Source: Telmatactis stephensoni
Taxonomy: Eukaryota > Cnidaria > Anthozoa > Actiniaria > Isophelliidae
Length of the DNA stretch: 64,000 nucleotides
Assembly (NCBI GenBank): GCA_029948255.1
Contig: JALIZF010001804.1
Span: 434,001-498,000 of the forward strand
Direction: 5' to 3'
Shown here in pieces: positions 1 through 10,034 of the stretch. The notes below the pieces were generated by a model. That model did not search any database. It was not told the origin of the DNA and saw only the letters and a list, made by a program, of their open reading frames with translations. The translations under genes were made by a program, and so were the position numbers. Positions within the stretch are counted from its first letter, which is position 1, and each line of letters begins with the position of its first letter.

Positions 1-253
1 AAGAAATTCAGCTGAAAACGAGCGAAATCCCTTCAAATTCTGATAAAAAGTTCATAAGAAGGGCTGTGAGGAAATTTTATAAAATCTCTACTACTTCTGA
101 AATGACATAATTATCGTTTTTCTCGATCATGTAATTGCAAAACTTTCCAATGAATGCCATCTTTTCTTAATATTTTAGTCCCCATACCTCACTTTCGCGC
201 AAATTCGTAAAGAATTCTAGGAAACTAGAAGGTGAAGTGTCTTTTCATTGTAG

Positions 254-1776
254 AAGTCCCGTATGAGCCAATTGGGTGTTTCAAGGACGAGGAGTCGGAG
301 CGAGCATTGCCCGTACTAGTGGCGAACTTCCGTAACGACATCGATTGGCACGATTTATCAAAAGTAGTCAAATTGTGCGCTGATGCAACCAGCAAAAAGG
401 GTCAGTACATTTGCGTTGATTTACGATGAATGAATGAATGAATGAACAGATGGGTGGATGGATGGATGAATGAATAAATGAAGGAACATCTTACACCTAC
501 GTACAAACCAGTTTTGAATATATGTCGTTTGAAAGCTGTTAAAATATACAAAAGACCCCATGTTAGTTGTTCAATACAACCGACGCAGCCGCCTCTGAGG
601 GGAGGGGAAAGGCAAATCCACCGTTCTTACCGGTCTTCAAGAGACCATAATACTAAGAGAGCGAAACTCAGTATTGATGTCTGTGCGATGTTCGTGGCGA
701 CTAAGGCTATTTTTAGTAACTCAAGGTAGTTAAGGCCTGGGTTTGACCTTGTTTGACCTTGGAAAGTTTTTGTTCTGCTATATAAGATATAACAATGCGA
801 AACTTATTTCACTTGGCACAATGTTAAATAATAACTAGTTGAGTAACCTTAACTTAGTGTTTTGGATATAGGGTAGTCACGTGACCAATTACGGTGAAAC
901 TTCGTTTTTCTTGAATCCGCAATTCAATTTCACTTAAAAAACAGAAATAACACCTCTAATGCATAGAGAAGGTTTAATCCTAAATAGTTTTGTGTAGACA
1001 TCTGGACTTTTGACAATTGGCTGGGAGATATTAAGCAAAGTATTATTTTGAGGTTTGGTCACGTGACCTGTTTTGCTAAAAATCGCTTTAATGAAAATCG
1101 ATAGTCATGTTCTCTAATCAAAATGGAATAGACTCACTTAAAACAACTACGTTTCAAGCATTTGCGTTTTCTTTTCGCTAATACTCGAGTGCGGAAAACT
1201 TTTCAAACATTTTGTAACAATAAACGACCTAACTGGTCACGTGACCACTGAAATCACAAACTTAGCACTTAAGGCTCATCGTTTTATGAATATCTAACGT
1301 TGTGACGAATATCATATATTTCTGGTTTAAAATTCGTGCTACAGCACAAAAAACATATTTCGCCCATTTTAGCCACTGACCCAGGCCTTAACTACCTTGA
1401 GAACTTCGCCATCGCGCGCGCAAGGTCCTCAAACAATAAGATCTAGAATTTGATTTTTGACGTGCGCATGGACGAGACCGTTTGCTTGCGGCGTTTAAGA
1501 GCCTTGCGCGCGCGATGGCGAAATTACTAAAATAGCCTTAGTCGCCGCGAACATCGCACAGACATCAATACTGAGTTTCGCTCTCTTAGTATTATGATCT
1601 CTTGCGGTCTTTCCCTAGGTTATGACGTTTTTGCTATACAATTCTACGGCGAGTGTTGGTCTGGACCTAATGCAGGTTTGACCTACGACAAGTATGGACC
1701 AGTACCTGACGGTTGTGCCAACTACACAGTTGGTAAACATTGGACCAACTATGTTTACAGGTTTCCTTGTAAGTAA
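254..1776 (+). CDS. 3' end of a secreted protein with a GCFKD/ECWSG cysteine domain (partial, two exons)
   Basis: Two exons are visible. The first runs about 254-400, after the acceptor TCTTTTCATTGTAG, and stops at a GTCAGT donor. The second runs 1619-1776 after TTTCCCTAG and ends at TAA. The phases fit (one base left over, two bases supplied), giving ...SKKG-YDVFAIQFYGEC... across the junction. The product reads VPYEPIGCFKD, ALPVLVANFR, IDW, then FAIQFYGECWSG, a later Cys, and TNYVYRFPCK at the C terminus. From memory, this GCFKD...ANFR..IDW...QFYGECWSG pattern recurs in predicted secreted proteins of corals and anemones and loosely resembles WSC/PAN-type disulfide domains; I cannot name a function. 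No start codon or signal peptide lies in the window, so the gene begins upstream of base 1. The intron is mostly transposon (638-1604). Confidence 0.72.
638..1604. mobile_element. Non-autonomous DNA transposon with ~80-bp TIRs and 7-bp TSD, in the intron of the GCFKD gene
   Basis: The left end (638-719, starting CAAGAGACCATAATACTAAG) reappears reverse-complemented at 1524-1604 with only a few mismatches. The element is flanked by CGGTCTT at 631-637 and 1605-1611, a direct 7-bp target duplication. No transposase reading frame is present. A second internal inverted repeat (CGCCATCGCGCGCGCAAGG-like) lies at about 1407-1427 and 1500-1523. A related solo end is at 20131-20256. The right end lies only 13 bp before the splice-acceptor AG of the following exon. 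Confidence 0.85.
720..1401. mobile_element. MITE nested inside the 638-1604 transposon; carries three GGTCACGTGACC-type palindromes
   Basis: A 23-bp terminal inverted repeat (begins CTCAAGGTAGTTAAGGCC) sits at 720-742 and, inverted, at 1379-1401. It interrupts the outer element after ...TTTTTAGTAA; the related copy at 20131-20256 runs through this point without the insert. Inside are GTCACGTGAC at 876-885 and GGTCACGTGACC at 1057-1068 and 1235-1246. A shorter relative with similar ends is at 56711-57018. Confidence 0.75.
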
Positions 1777-1907
1777 ACGTTAACCATTCACAACTAGTGC
1801 TATAAAGTGGTTTTACTAAACCCACGAAACAAAACTTACTAAGGAACTGAATCGCTCTAGCAGTGCTAACTTGTAGTATGTCATTAGACTTACTAGCCTT
1901 GAAACAA

Positions 1908-2214
1908 GTCTAGATTTCGTATGACTGTGAATGAACGTTACAGTCACAGCACAATTACCGGCAGAAACGTTCGAACGTTTTTAGGGCCGATTTCATATGA
2001 CTGTGAAAACGGCAAAGTCAAGACACGGCATTGTTACGACAGAAATTCCGAATGTTTTTATAGACATTATGGCACTTGTCACGGTCACGGTACGGCGCGC
2101 GGTAAGTTTCCCACACATACGAAAACCGCTCTATAGACAACACGGCAGTGATACGGCCACGACATGGCGCAGTCCGTGGTTTCACACTGATGCGAAATCT
2201 GTTCTATTACATAA
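1908..2214. mobile_element. Degenerate MITE of the 'GATTTCGTATGACTGTGAA' family
   Basis: It starts with AGATTTCGTATGACTGTGAA and ends with TTCACACTGATGCGAAATCT, an imperfect inverted repeat. A second internal start (TTTCATATGACTGTGAAAAC) at about 1991 suggests two copies nested or in tandem. The inner sequence is rich in ACGGCAC/GTGCCGT-like words. Better preserved members are at 23290-23436, 42291-42419 and 52127-52250. Confidence 0.65.
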
Positions 2215-3478
2215 CTGTCAAACACCGACTTTGACAAGTCCTACTCGCTTTTGATCGACTCCTTCATTCGCGCCATTCTCCAGGGAGAGCTCACGTAACG
2301 GCAAATGCACTATTTAGAATAGGATCTGCCAATGGAAAAATCAACGAGCTCTTGCAACGCGGGCTAACCAAAAAGTACTGTAATGGATTTCATGAGAACA
2401 AGGTCACATAACCGGTGAAATATTTAGAGAAAGGCGTCTCAAATGATCAAGACGTCTTTGACATGCTGCACATATCTCGCCATGCTAATTTCAATTTATG
2501 AAGAAGAGTATGAAGAGATATTATAGGCAGACACCGCGGCAAAACGACTGCGCATGCGCGAGTTTTGGCGGGCTTTCGTGCGGCCGCGTCTTGAATCACA
2601 GGGATCCCAAACAATATTTTTCGAATTGTTTTCTTTAGATTTTCCCATACCGTATCTTTGAGGTTCATTTTGAACAGAAAAGAAAACAGAAAAGTACTAG
2701 GAGGCAGGCAACAGAATATACTACAAAGTCTTTAACCTCAGTTTTTTGGGACGGAGTTTTGTTTCTGTGGCTTGAGTTTCGTCGACAAAGTTTTGTTTGT
2801 TTGACTGCCAAATGCTTCTCATTGAGACCAACATTGAGGAGGACTGGGGAGGCACGCTTGCGTGGTACATTTTGCCGCGGTGTCCTTATATGGCTTTGTT
2901 TCCATGGAAATGGTCACATTGGAAAACCGGTTGAAGCACGCCTTTTTATGAAATTCTGTATTTGCTTTGCAAAACCAGTCAGACCAGCATTGACACCAAT
3001 GTAATTCTCTCTCCCCTGTTTTCTTTCAGAACACGCCATATAAAGAAACTCCCAGTAAATTAATCACCTCAACTTACCAAAAATACGTCTTTTAATACTA
3101 AAATGACAATATGTGAAATGCCAAGTCCAACACTGGTCACATTTACGTTCATTAAATGGACAAAGTCTGAGAATAAAAAAACTGGGAACGAGAATTGATA
3201 AATTTAGTCAGTTGATGTGTATTTCTTATTTTGTCTTGTCTAAGACATTGCTGATCATGACAGCTTGAAAATGTCATTCATTTTATTACTGCAACCCTAC
3301 TGCAGAACGAATTAACCGAAAGAATATATGTCCATTCCGGCACACGAAGAAACACTCTTGACTCTTCACTGCTCATGAAAAAATCCGGCCTTGATCGAGT
3401 CTCCGAATTAAGTGGATTTATGACGAGTTCTAGTAAACAGTAAAAAGTCACTTTGCTCAGTTGCACGCACTTACTAGA

Positions 3479-3820
3479 GAGCCTACGTCACATCCGAAAA
3501 AAACTCGTTTAGTCCGTCTGCGTAACAGCGAGACGAATCGTGTTTTATAATATAAATTCTTTCTGGTTTTTAAAAGAAGCATGTGATTGGCTAAAATAAC
3601 GCTGCTTGCCATTGGGTATTTCCATAGAAACAGTCGCTCACGTCATGTTGGTGCGAAAGAACATCGAATAAGAAACGGCACTAGAATGACCTTCACGATT
3701 TAGCCAATCACAGGCGTCTTGTCAAAACCAGAAAGACCGTTGGAGTTCGAGACCATTATTCGTGTCGCTGTTACGCGGACGTACTCAACGAGAGTTTTTC
3801 TCCGGATGTGTCACAGGTTA
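3479..3820. mobile_element. 342-bp MITE with 9-bp TSD, Mutator-like
   Basis: The ends are inverted repeats (GAGCCTACGTCACATCCG at the left; CGGATGTGTCACAGGTTA at the right). The inversion continues imperfectly inward through AAAAACTCG and GCGTAACAGCGA. It is flanked by CTTACTAGA (3470-3478) and CTTACTAGG (3821-3829), eight of nine bases identical. A 9-bp duplication is typical of Mutator-like elements. The termini match the 50-bp hairpin at 15771-15820. Confidence 0.65.
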
Positions 3821-4903
3821 CTTACTAGGCAAAATTGAAGATATTAAAAAATAGGTGAACCTTCTTTATACAATTGCCAATTATTTTTCCAGTGCCAATA
3901 CATTGCTGCGTGGTCCAGACTAGGGCTATAGTCTATAATTAATAACCGTTTGTTCAAACCGGTATATATTTTTTTCAATGATACATCATTTTGAAAAGTA
4001 GAGTTGTTATTTCTTTACTAGTGAGAGAGAAAGACATCTCAGTGTAAAGCTTGCAAAATGCAAACTCAAAAAAGTCAGAGAAACAGGTAGGAAAACAAAT
4101 AGCTTGCCTAAACCATTCCCTCCCCCCGCCCCCCCCCCCCCCCCCCCCAAAGGTCTCTAATGGTCCACTACCAACTGAAGCTTTTATGTAATCAATCCTT
4201 CAATTATAAATAGATTAATCAATGATTGATCAAAAATCAATTACTCAATCAATAAACCTAAAAAGTAAATGAATTCACAATTCAATTTTTCACTTTTTTG
4301 TACGTCTTTATTCGTAGTCAAGTAGACTAATAGTTACACTTTCTGTCATTTCAGAATCGTGAAAGACCACAAACATTTTACGTATGTCCTTTATACACTA
4401 GTCTTGAACAGGCTACAACATGCAGAATAAATAATGACTTTTTACAAATTGAACCCTTAAAATTTGATGGCCAAAAGGCACGTGATTGGGGTCTATGTGA
4501 CGTCACAAATGACGTACTTGTCACTTCTTGGTTGCTATGTAACGATAAGCTAATATACGTTCCGATGGCTTCGGTCGAAACGTCGTTCCAAAGTTTCAAT
4601 TATCCAGTAAGTGACTTAATTTATGGCTGAATAACGTCTTCACCGGATGACTAATTTACATCAAGATAAGCTTAGATTATAAGATTATATACCTTTTGTC
4701 GTTTGGTTTGTACAAAGAACGAAGAGTATGAATATTAACACATAATTGCTGCTTGAATCAAATAATGGACTCAATGGTACAAAAGCGTTGGTAGAAAACT
4801 TGAAAAATCAAAATCTTACTTTTCATTGGTCATTATCGATGGAAACCACCAGTTGTTAATGTAAATCAATGATGTTCCATCTCGTTATTTTGTTAAATTG
4901 TTC

Positions 4904-6840
4904 TTAGTGGCGTTTTCTCATTGTCTGAGATCGACGACAACAATGTCTAGGACACTGTGGTTCACAAGAGTTGATACAATAGGCATTGCATGCCGGCATC
5001 CTCTCATAGCCAGCCTGTGACATCATGGAGTAACGAAAGCCATTAGCCATTCCTGACACTTGGTAGGGATTGTTTGATGCATATGCGGGCTGCTGTCCTG
5101 CTTGTTGGAGTGTTTGAGTGTAGCTAGGGTTGTGACCATACGAATTTGGGTACCCTGATAGATAACCAGCGTATCCCCGGGCGTACAAAGGATTGCTTGT
5201 TACTGGTCGATTAGTAGGTCTTGGTCGCCTTTTCTTTGTCTTTTTGTCCAAGCCCTTGGCCCTTTTCTCGTCCGATCCGGATACGAGTTGTTTGTTTCTG
5301 TAACCATGGTAACTTGGGTAGCCATAGTAACCTTGGTTGCCTTGGTAACCTTGGTTGCCTCGGTAACCTTGGTTGCCTTGGTAATCTTGGTAACCTTGGT
5401 AGCCTTGGTAACCTTGGTAGCCTTGGTAACCTTGGTAGTTGGGGCGGGAGCCTTGAATTCGTTGGTAGTATTGTTGTAGCATGTATGGGTTGTAAGAAGT
5501 AGCAGACTGTTGCATCCCATATGAACCATACGTTTGAGGATGATACGGATTGGCTGTTTGCTGCTGTTGGCTATAAGGACGTCCATATGATAGTCGATTA
5601 TACTGTGCATAGCCGGGCTGTAAATATGGATTATATTGCGATGACGTCTGTGACGGTGTCGAGGGTTTCTTGACCTGCGGTTTGCTCTCTTCTGCTGGCT
5701 CTCCTTTAGTTCCTTCGTCATCATTTTTTGAGGCTTTGGGCTTTTTCGCTGACGGTTTTGGTTTGCTTTGGACGCTGCGACTGAAACCCGGATATGCGGG
5801 ATAACTACCAGGATATTGATTACCTGCCGGGTACCCCTGGAGGTAACCGTACTGTTGTTGGTACCCGTAACCTTGGTAACCAGGGTACGTTTGTTGATAA
5901 GGGTTTTGTTGTTCACAGGGGTTAGGTTGTTGACCATATTGTTGATAGGAATTAGGTTGTTGACACGGGTTATGTTGTTGACCAAATTGTTGTTGATAGG
6001 GGTTAGGTTGTTGTCCGTATTGATATGGATAGAGTTGATAAGGCTGTGATGTACCATAACCCAAGTTACTCTGTGGACTGCCATAAGGACTGTTGGGATT
6101 ACAACAAGATGGATTACAGGTCACAGGTTGGCATTGTTGTATCGAACAGTAACCAGGACATTCTACAAGCGCTGGTTGCTCTGAAAAATATGAAGTTTTA
6201 CAATAGAAAATTAACTGTGCAAATAAAATGTTAAAGTGTTAAAGAATACGGAAATCTTTTCATAGGTCATACTCGGAATAAGTCCTCACTCTCCCTATTA
6301 AAGAGAAGGTAAATTATATTTTACATTATTAATTTTACGCGGGGAGTGGTTGCCCAATTCATCCGAGCCACGGCCTCGTGTATAAAGTGTTCAAAGAGTA
6401 CACCCTCTACCCCTCTCTATCAGTGTTCCGTTTTACGAGTATCTAAAGCTAATGTAGTCTAAACGAGGATACCAGTTCACTAGGAATCGAGTACGGACTG
6501 CGCAATGACTAACCAAGCCGTCCTTGCTGTTTTAGATATCACCAGATCACCAGGGATAGAGTTTTTAGATAAGAGATAACTAGAGGAAGAAGTGCGTAAC
6601 CAAGCAAAAGCTCAAATTAACACATGTACATGTTACTCACCAATAACAAGAGAAACGTTGACGATCTCAACTGGCTCACCAAACAATACTCCTCTAATAA
6701 TTTCAGGTTTTTGTGAGTTGCTAGGATTTGCATTGCCCAAAAGTCTTTTTCTTAGTTTCTCTATAGGATCGACTGGCGCATCGTCATCAGGAGTAAAGCT
6801 AACGCGAACCACGGCCAGAATTTTATTCATCTCACCCTTA
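4904..6840 (-). CDS. Tyr/Gln/Pro/Gly-rich protein flanked by two minicollagen cysteine-rich domains (cnidoin-like nematocyst capsule protein)
   Basis: The main exon runs from about 6180 down to the stop at 4904, after an acceptor reading TATTTTTCAG. An upstream exon (6840-6641, ending at a GTGAGT donor, compatible phase 1) may supply a start at 6830; it has no clear signal peptide, so a further 5' exon may be missing. The N-terminal CRD (codons 6160-6101) spaces cysteines C-x3-C-x4-C-x4-C-x3-CC. The C-terminal CRD (4990-4937) is exactly C-x3-C-x3-C-x3-C-x3-CC (CNAYCINSCEPQCPRHCC), the minicollagen pattern. Between them are ~380 residues of QQPNPYQQ-like repeats, two Lys-rich stretches (KPKPSAKKPK and KKTKKRRPRP) and a (YQG)n/(NQGY)n block, but no collagen Gly-X-Y run. 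Known relatives in design are Hydra minicollagens and the elastic protein cnidoin, which are disulfide-crosslinked into the nematocyst wall. A capsule or tubule role is inferred from this design. Confidence 0.82.
4937..4990 (-). other. C-terminal minicollagen-type CRD
   Basis: The codons for CNAYCINSCEPQCPRHCC follow the minicollagen spacing exactly. A basic tail RRSQTMRKRH follows before the stop. Confidence 0.9.
5300..5440 (-). repeat. Coding 9/12-bp repeat array giving (YQG)n and (NQGY)n
   Basis: On the plus strand the words CCTTGGTAACCTTGGTAG alternate; read on the minus strand they encode tandem YQG units followed by NQGY units. Repeat-unit slippage here would change the length of the elastic-looking core without breaking the frame. 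Confidence 0.85.
6101..6160 (-). other. N-terminal variant CRD
   Basis: The codons read CPGYC, SIQQ, C, QPVT, C, NPS, CC, i.e. x3-x4-x4-x3 spacing rather than the uniform x3. Part of this domain lies upstream of a GTG codon at 6124, so it is seen only when the exon is extended to its splice acceptor at about 6180. Confidence 0.8.
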
Positions 6841-7324
6841 CTGCAAGAAAAACGATTATTGTAACCGTCATATAACGCCCTCTAACTGGCCGAAGGACGT
6901 ACGTACTCTAAATATATACACAGCACGCGCGCACAAATAATTGAAATAGAAAACTGGGCAGATTTAAAGCACTTGGCGATTGATCAGAACACTCAAGAAG
7001 CCTTGAGAAACATTCGACTACACCTCGCGCTTCTCTTAACATTTCTCTAAATCCGCACACAGCGCGCGTGCGTTTTCTATTTCTTCGATCATCACAATGC
7101 TTTGAAATAAAAAAACAATCTAAAATATGCGACGATATACCCTGATAAAAGTGAGAGATCCTGCGTTAGTTAAGATATTTATAACCTTGCGTCACCATAA
7201 TCAACTTAGAGACGGAAAAGTTATTAAAACATCTCCACGTTATGATGAATAATTGACTGGTCATCGACCAGTTAACAGTTAGTTACCGACCTACTTGCCG
7301 CGGACAATTCAGTTATTCAGTTAT

Positions 7325-7613
7325 GGTTGGTGGCATGGTTGGCCGAGCAGTTAGTGCGCGCCGGCCTTTCACCGTTATGGTCCGCGTTTGAGTCCTGGAT
7401 CACATGTGAATTGAGTTTGTTTGAAGTGTTGTTCTCTACCATGCCACGAGGGATTTTTTCTCCGGGTTCTCCGGGTTTTCCTCCCTCAGCAAAAATCAAC
7501 ATGAGAGTCGAGTGATTATTTGCAAAATACTTAATGTAGAGGTAGTGCGAGAGATTACAGTGTCCCCTAATTAGTGTGCAAGCGCTAGAAGACTTGGACA
7601 CTTAAATAAACAA
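7325..7613 (+). mobile_element. tRNA-derived SINE
   Basis: The head has an A-box-like TGGCCGAGCAGTTAG and a B-box-like GTTTGAGTCCTGG. The body carries the core TTCTCCGGGTTCTCCGGG followed by TTTTCCTCCC, and the tail reads TGTCCCCTAATTAGTGTGC then GACACTTAAATAAACAAG. Copies of the same family are at 28127-28395 (minus), 33725-34036 and 35868-36060. Confidence 0.75.
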
Positions 7614-7772
7614 GTTATAAATAGACATTTATTTTATTCGATATAGGATCAGGAAACAAACAAAATATGAATATTGTTTTCATATCATTGATTAAAAATA
7701 GATTTCAGTTATAAACATCCTTGCATTCACATGCATTAAGGATTTGGAAATTTACTGAAAAAATCATAACAA

Positions 7773-8035
7773 CTAGAATTGTACATACTGAAATGCTTTG
7801 AAGTCAATCGAATTAAACCAGTCGTCGTCTCTGTAAGTCTCAAAGATCTGTCAACGAGAAGAAATTCTATATTATTAGCACAGGTACACAGGTAGCCCAA
7901 AACGTTTATGAGTTTTACATACCGCGTTTTCAATGTGAGCCTTGAGAGCCTGGTAACGAGGCTCTTGTGGGTAAAGTAATTTATCGGTCCACAGTTTGTT
8001 GATATAAAGGAAAACTATCTCATAGGTACTGAGAT
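7773..8035 (-). CDS. Two terminal exons of an unrecognised gene (3' fragment)
   Basis: An exon at 8035-7923 (acceptor TTTTGTTTCAG, donor GTATGT) encodes LSTYEIVFLYINKLWTDKLL...ALKAHIENA. It joins in phase 0 to an exon at 7847-7773 (acceptor CGTTGACAG) encoding IFETYRDDDWFNSIDFKAFQ...F and a TAG stop. Two consecutive exons with good splice sites, matching phase and protein-like composition argue for a real 3' end. I do not recognise the family. No upstream exon was found between 8036 and the transposon starting at 8274, so the gene is either cut off by that insertion or has remote 5' exons; a decayed remnant is also possible. Confidence 0.4.
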
Positions 8036-8304
8036 CTGAAACAAAATCAAACAGTAACATTGCTATGGCTTTTTGTAGCAGTTGAATGGCTTCAGTTCTG
8101 ATGTAGGACGACAGTCAAATGGCTTTATCACATGCAAGATCGGTTCACTTTATAAAATAATCCAGGACCACCAAAAAATTCAGTCAAATTTTCAAGCTAC
8201 ATCAGCGTTGAGTTGCTTCAGTTTAAAAAACGTTTATGCTTTTTTAGCGAAATTGTAAACATTTGCTGTTCTCTACGGAGCCCGATTAGTGCCAGAATTT
8301 GACT

Positions 8305-8645
8305 TTCCCTTCCCTTTTCCCGACTTTTTTCCCGATTTTTTTTCCGACTTTTTTCTCGACTTTTTTTTCCCGACTTTTTTCCCGCCCTTAACTTTTTCCC
8401 GACTTTTTTCTCGTCCTTAACTTTTTCCCGACTTTTTTCCCGCCCTTAACTTTTTCCCGACTTTTTTCTCGTCCTTAACTTTTTCCCGACTTTTTTCCCG
8501 CCCTTAACTTTTTCCCGACTATTTTTTCTCGTCCTTAACTTTTTCCCGACTTTTTTCTCGTCCTTAACTTTTTCCCGACTTTTTTCCCGACTTTTTTCCC
8601 GACTTTTCTCTCGAATTTTTTCCCGACTTTTTTCTCGACTTTTTT
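8305..8645 (+). repeat. Minisatellite in the left arm of the outer transposon
   Basis: About a dozen tandem units of roughly 27-28 bp alternate CCCGACTTTTTTC with TCGTCCTTAACTTTTT. The same unit occurs at 8858-9027 and, reverse-complemented, at 9590-9988 and 10405-10625. Confidence 0.9.
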
Positions 8646-8811
8646 TACCGCTGACCAATTACAGTGTAGGTTCTCTCTCACTCGTGCAATATTATTTATT
8701 GCAAAATAATAGAAAATAAGGAGTTTTTGAGGAAAAAAAGAAAAAAAATAACGAAAACTTTTGATGGCGTGATGTTTGCTAAGGATGATTTTGTTTTCAA
8801 TCTGCAATAAC

Positions 8812-10034
8812 TACGGAGCCCGATTAGTGCCATGCAAATCTCGCGCTTGATTTCCCTTTTCCCGACTTTTTTTCCCGACTTTTTTCCCGCCCTTAACTTT
8901 TTCCCGACTTTTTTCCCGACTTTTTTCCCACCCTTAACTTTTTCCCGACTATTTTCCCGAGCTTAACTTTTTCCCGACTTTTTTCTCGTCCTTAACTTTT
9001 TCCCGACTTTTTTCTCGACTTTTTTTACCGTTGACCAATTACAGTGCAGGTTCTCTCTCACTCGTGCAATATTATTTATTGCAAAATAATTAATAGAAAA
9101 TAAGGAGTTTTTGAGGAAAAAAAGAAAAACATTAACGAACACTTTTGATGGCGTGATGTTTGCTAAGGATAATTTTGTTTTCAATCTGCAATAACAGATG
9201 AGTTTCGCCGATTTTTCTATAAAAATCAACAACAACAACAACAACAACTTCCAAATCGTGATACAAAACTTATTGCGATTTTGAGACGCAAATACCACAA
9301 AATATGATTGTTCAATATTTGTATTGATTGGAGTTGAGTAATATTACATTACTGTTTAACCCTGAATTAAAAGTAAGTTTGAATCCTGACTGATATGTAG
9401 GCTGAGTACAGACTAGTGTGGTATTGTATAGGGTGGTATAGACTAGTATAGTATTGTATAGGCTGGTATAGACTGGTATAGTATTGTATAGGTATGTATT
9501 GCCTGCTATAGACTTCTATATATAGATGTAAATAGATACTACACTTACTATATGGGACAATATATTTAACGATATATGAAGGACCTACCAAAAAAGTCGA
9601 GAAAAAAGTCGGGAAAAAAGTCGGGAAAAAGTTAAGGTCGGGAAAAAGTTAAGGGCGAGAAAAAGTTAAGGGCGGGAAAAAGTTAAGGGCGGGAAAAAGT
9701 TAAGGGCGAGAAAAAGTTAAGGGCGAGAAAAAGTTAAGGGCGAGAAAAAGTTAAGGGCGGGAAAAAGTTAAGGGCGGGAAAAAGTTAAGGGCGGGAAAAA
9801 GTTAAGGGCGGGAAAAAGTTAAGGGCGGGAAAAAGTTAAGGGCGGGAAAAAGTTAAGGGCGGGAAAAAGTTAAGGGCGGGAAAAAGTTAAGGGCGGGAAA
9901 AAGTTAAGGGCGGGAAAAAGTTAAGGACGAGAAAAAAGTCGGGAAAAAGTTAAGGTCGGGAAAAAAGTCGGGAAAAAAAGTCGGGAAAAGGAAAATCAAG
10001 CGCGAGATTTGCATGGCACTAATCGGGCTCCGTA
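8812..10034. mobile_element. Inner copy of the same transposon inserted in the outer copy, 6-bp TSD AATAAC
   Basis: It starts TACGGAGCCCGATTAGTGCC at 8812 and ends with the inverted match at 10034. It is flanked by AATAAC at 8806-8811 and 10035-10040. The uninterrupted target (CTGCAATAACAGATGAG) is preserved inside the inner copy itself at about 9186, giving a built-in empty site. The right arm (9590-9988) has expanded to many GGGCGGGAAAAAGTTAA units of about 17 bp. Confidence 0.9.
9415..9500. repeat. GGTATAGACTAGTATAGTAT minisatellite
   Basis: Tandem units of TATAGGGTGGTATAGACT and related words occur here and, in the outer element's right half, at about 10262-10310. They create Tyr-rich open frames on the minus strand that I do not regard as genes. 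Confidence 0.8.

Larger units (their letters stand above)
1777..4903. other. Intergenic stretch with MITEs and a CpG-rich patch; no gene supported
   Basis: No exon-like reading frame stands out. The stretch contains a degenerate MITE (about 1908-2214), a CpG-rich patch with TGCGCATGCGCG at 2549-2560 (NRF1-like palindrome, no gene attached), a MITE with a 9-bp target duplication (3479-3820) and a poly-C run of about 20 bases at 4129-4148. Open frames here are short and lack coding character. Confidence 0.6.

Noticed and set aside
2447..2668. 73-residue minus-strand frame (MNLKDTVWENLKKTIRK...) over a CpG-rich patch
   Set aside because: It could be a first exon near an NRF1-like palindrome, but I found no matching downstream exon or recognisable domain.
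5200..6084. 294-residue minus-strand frame overlapping the CRD protein gene, and several plus-strand frames
   Set aside because: All are shadows of the repetitive CRD-protein coding sequence. Only the frame with the two CRDs has structured cysteine spacing and a splice-consistent 5' end.
7325..7400. Possible tRNA genes (A and B box-like words here and at 33725, 35868, 38605 and 30132)
   Set aside because: No cloverleaf with a paired acceptor stem is evident, and the segments continue into shared SINE bodies.
8446..8807. Lys/Arg/Glu-rich open frames on the minus strand (KSREKSREK repeats)
   Set aside because: They are translations of the 27-28-bp minisatellite in transposon arms, with no splice sites, start context or non-repetitive sequence.
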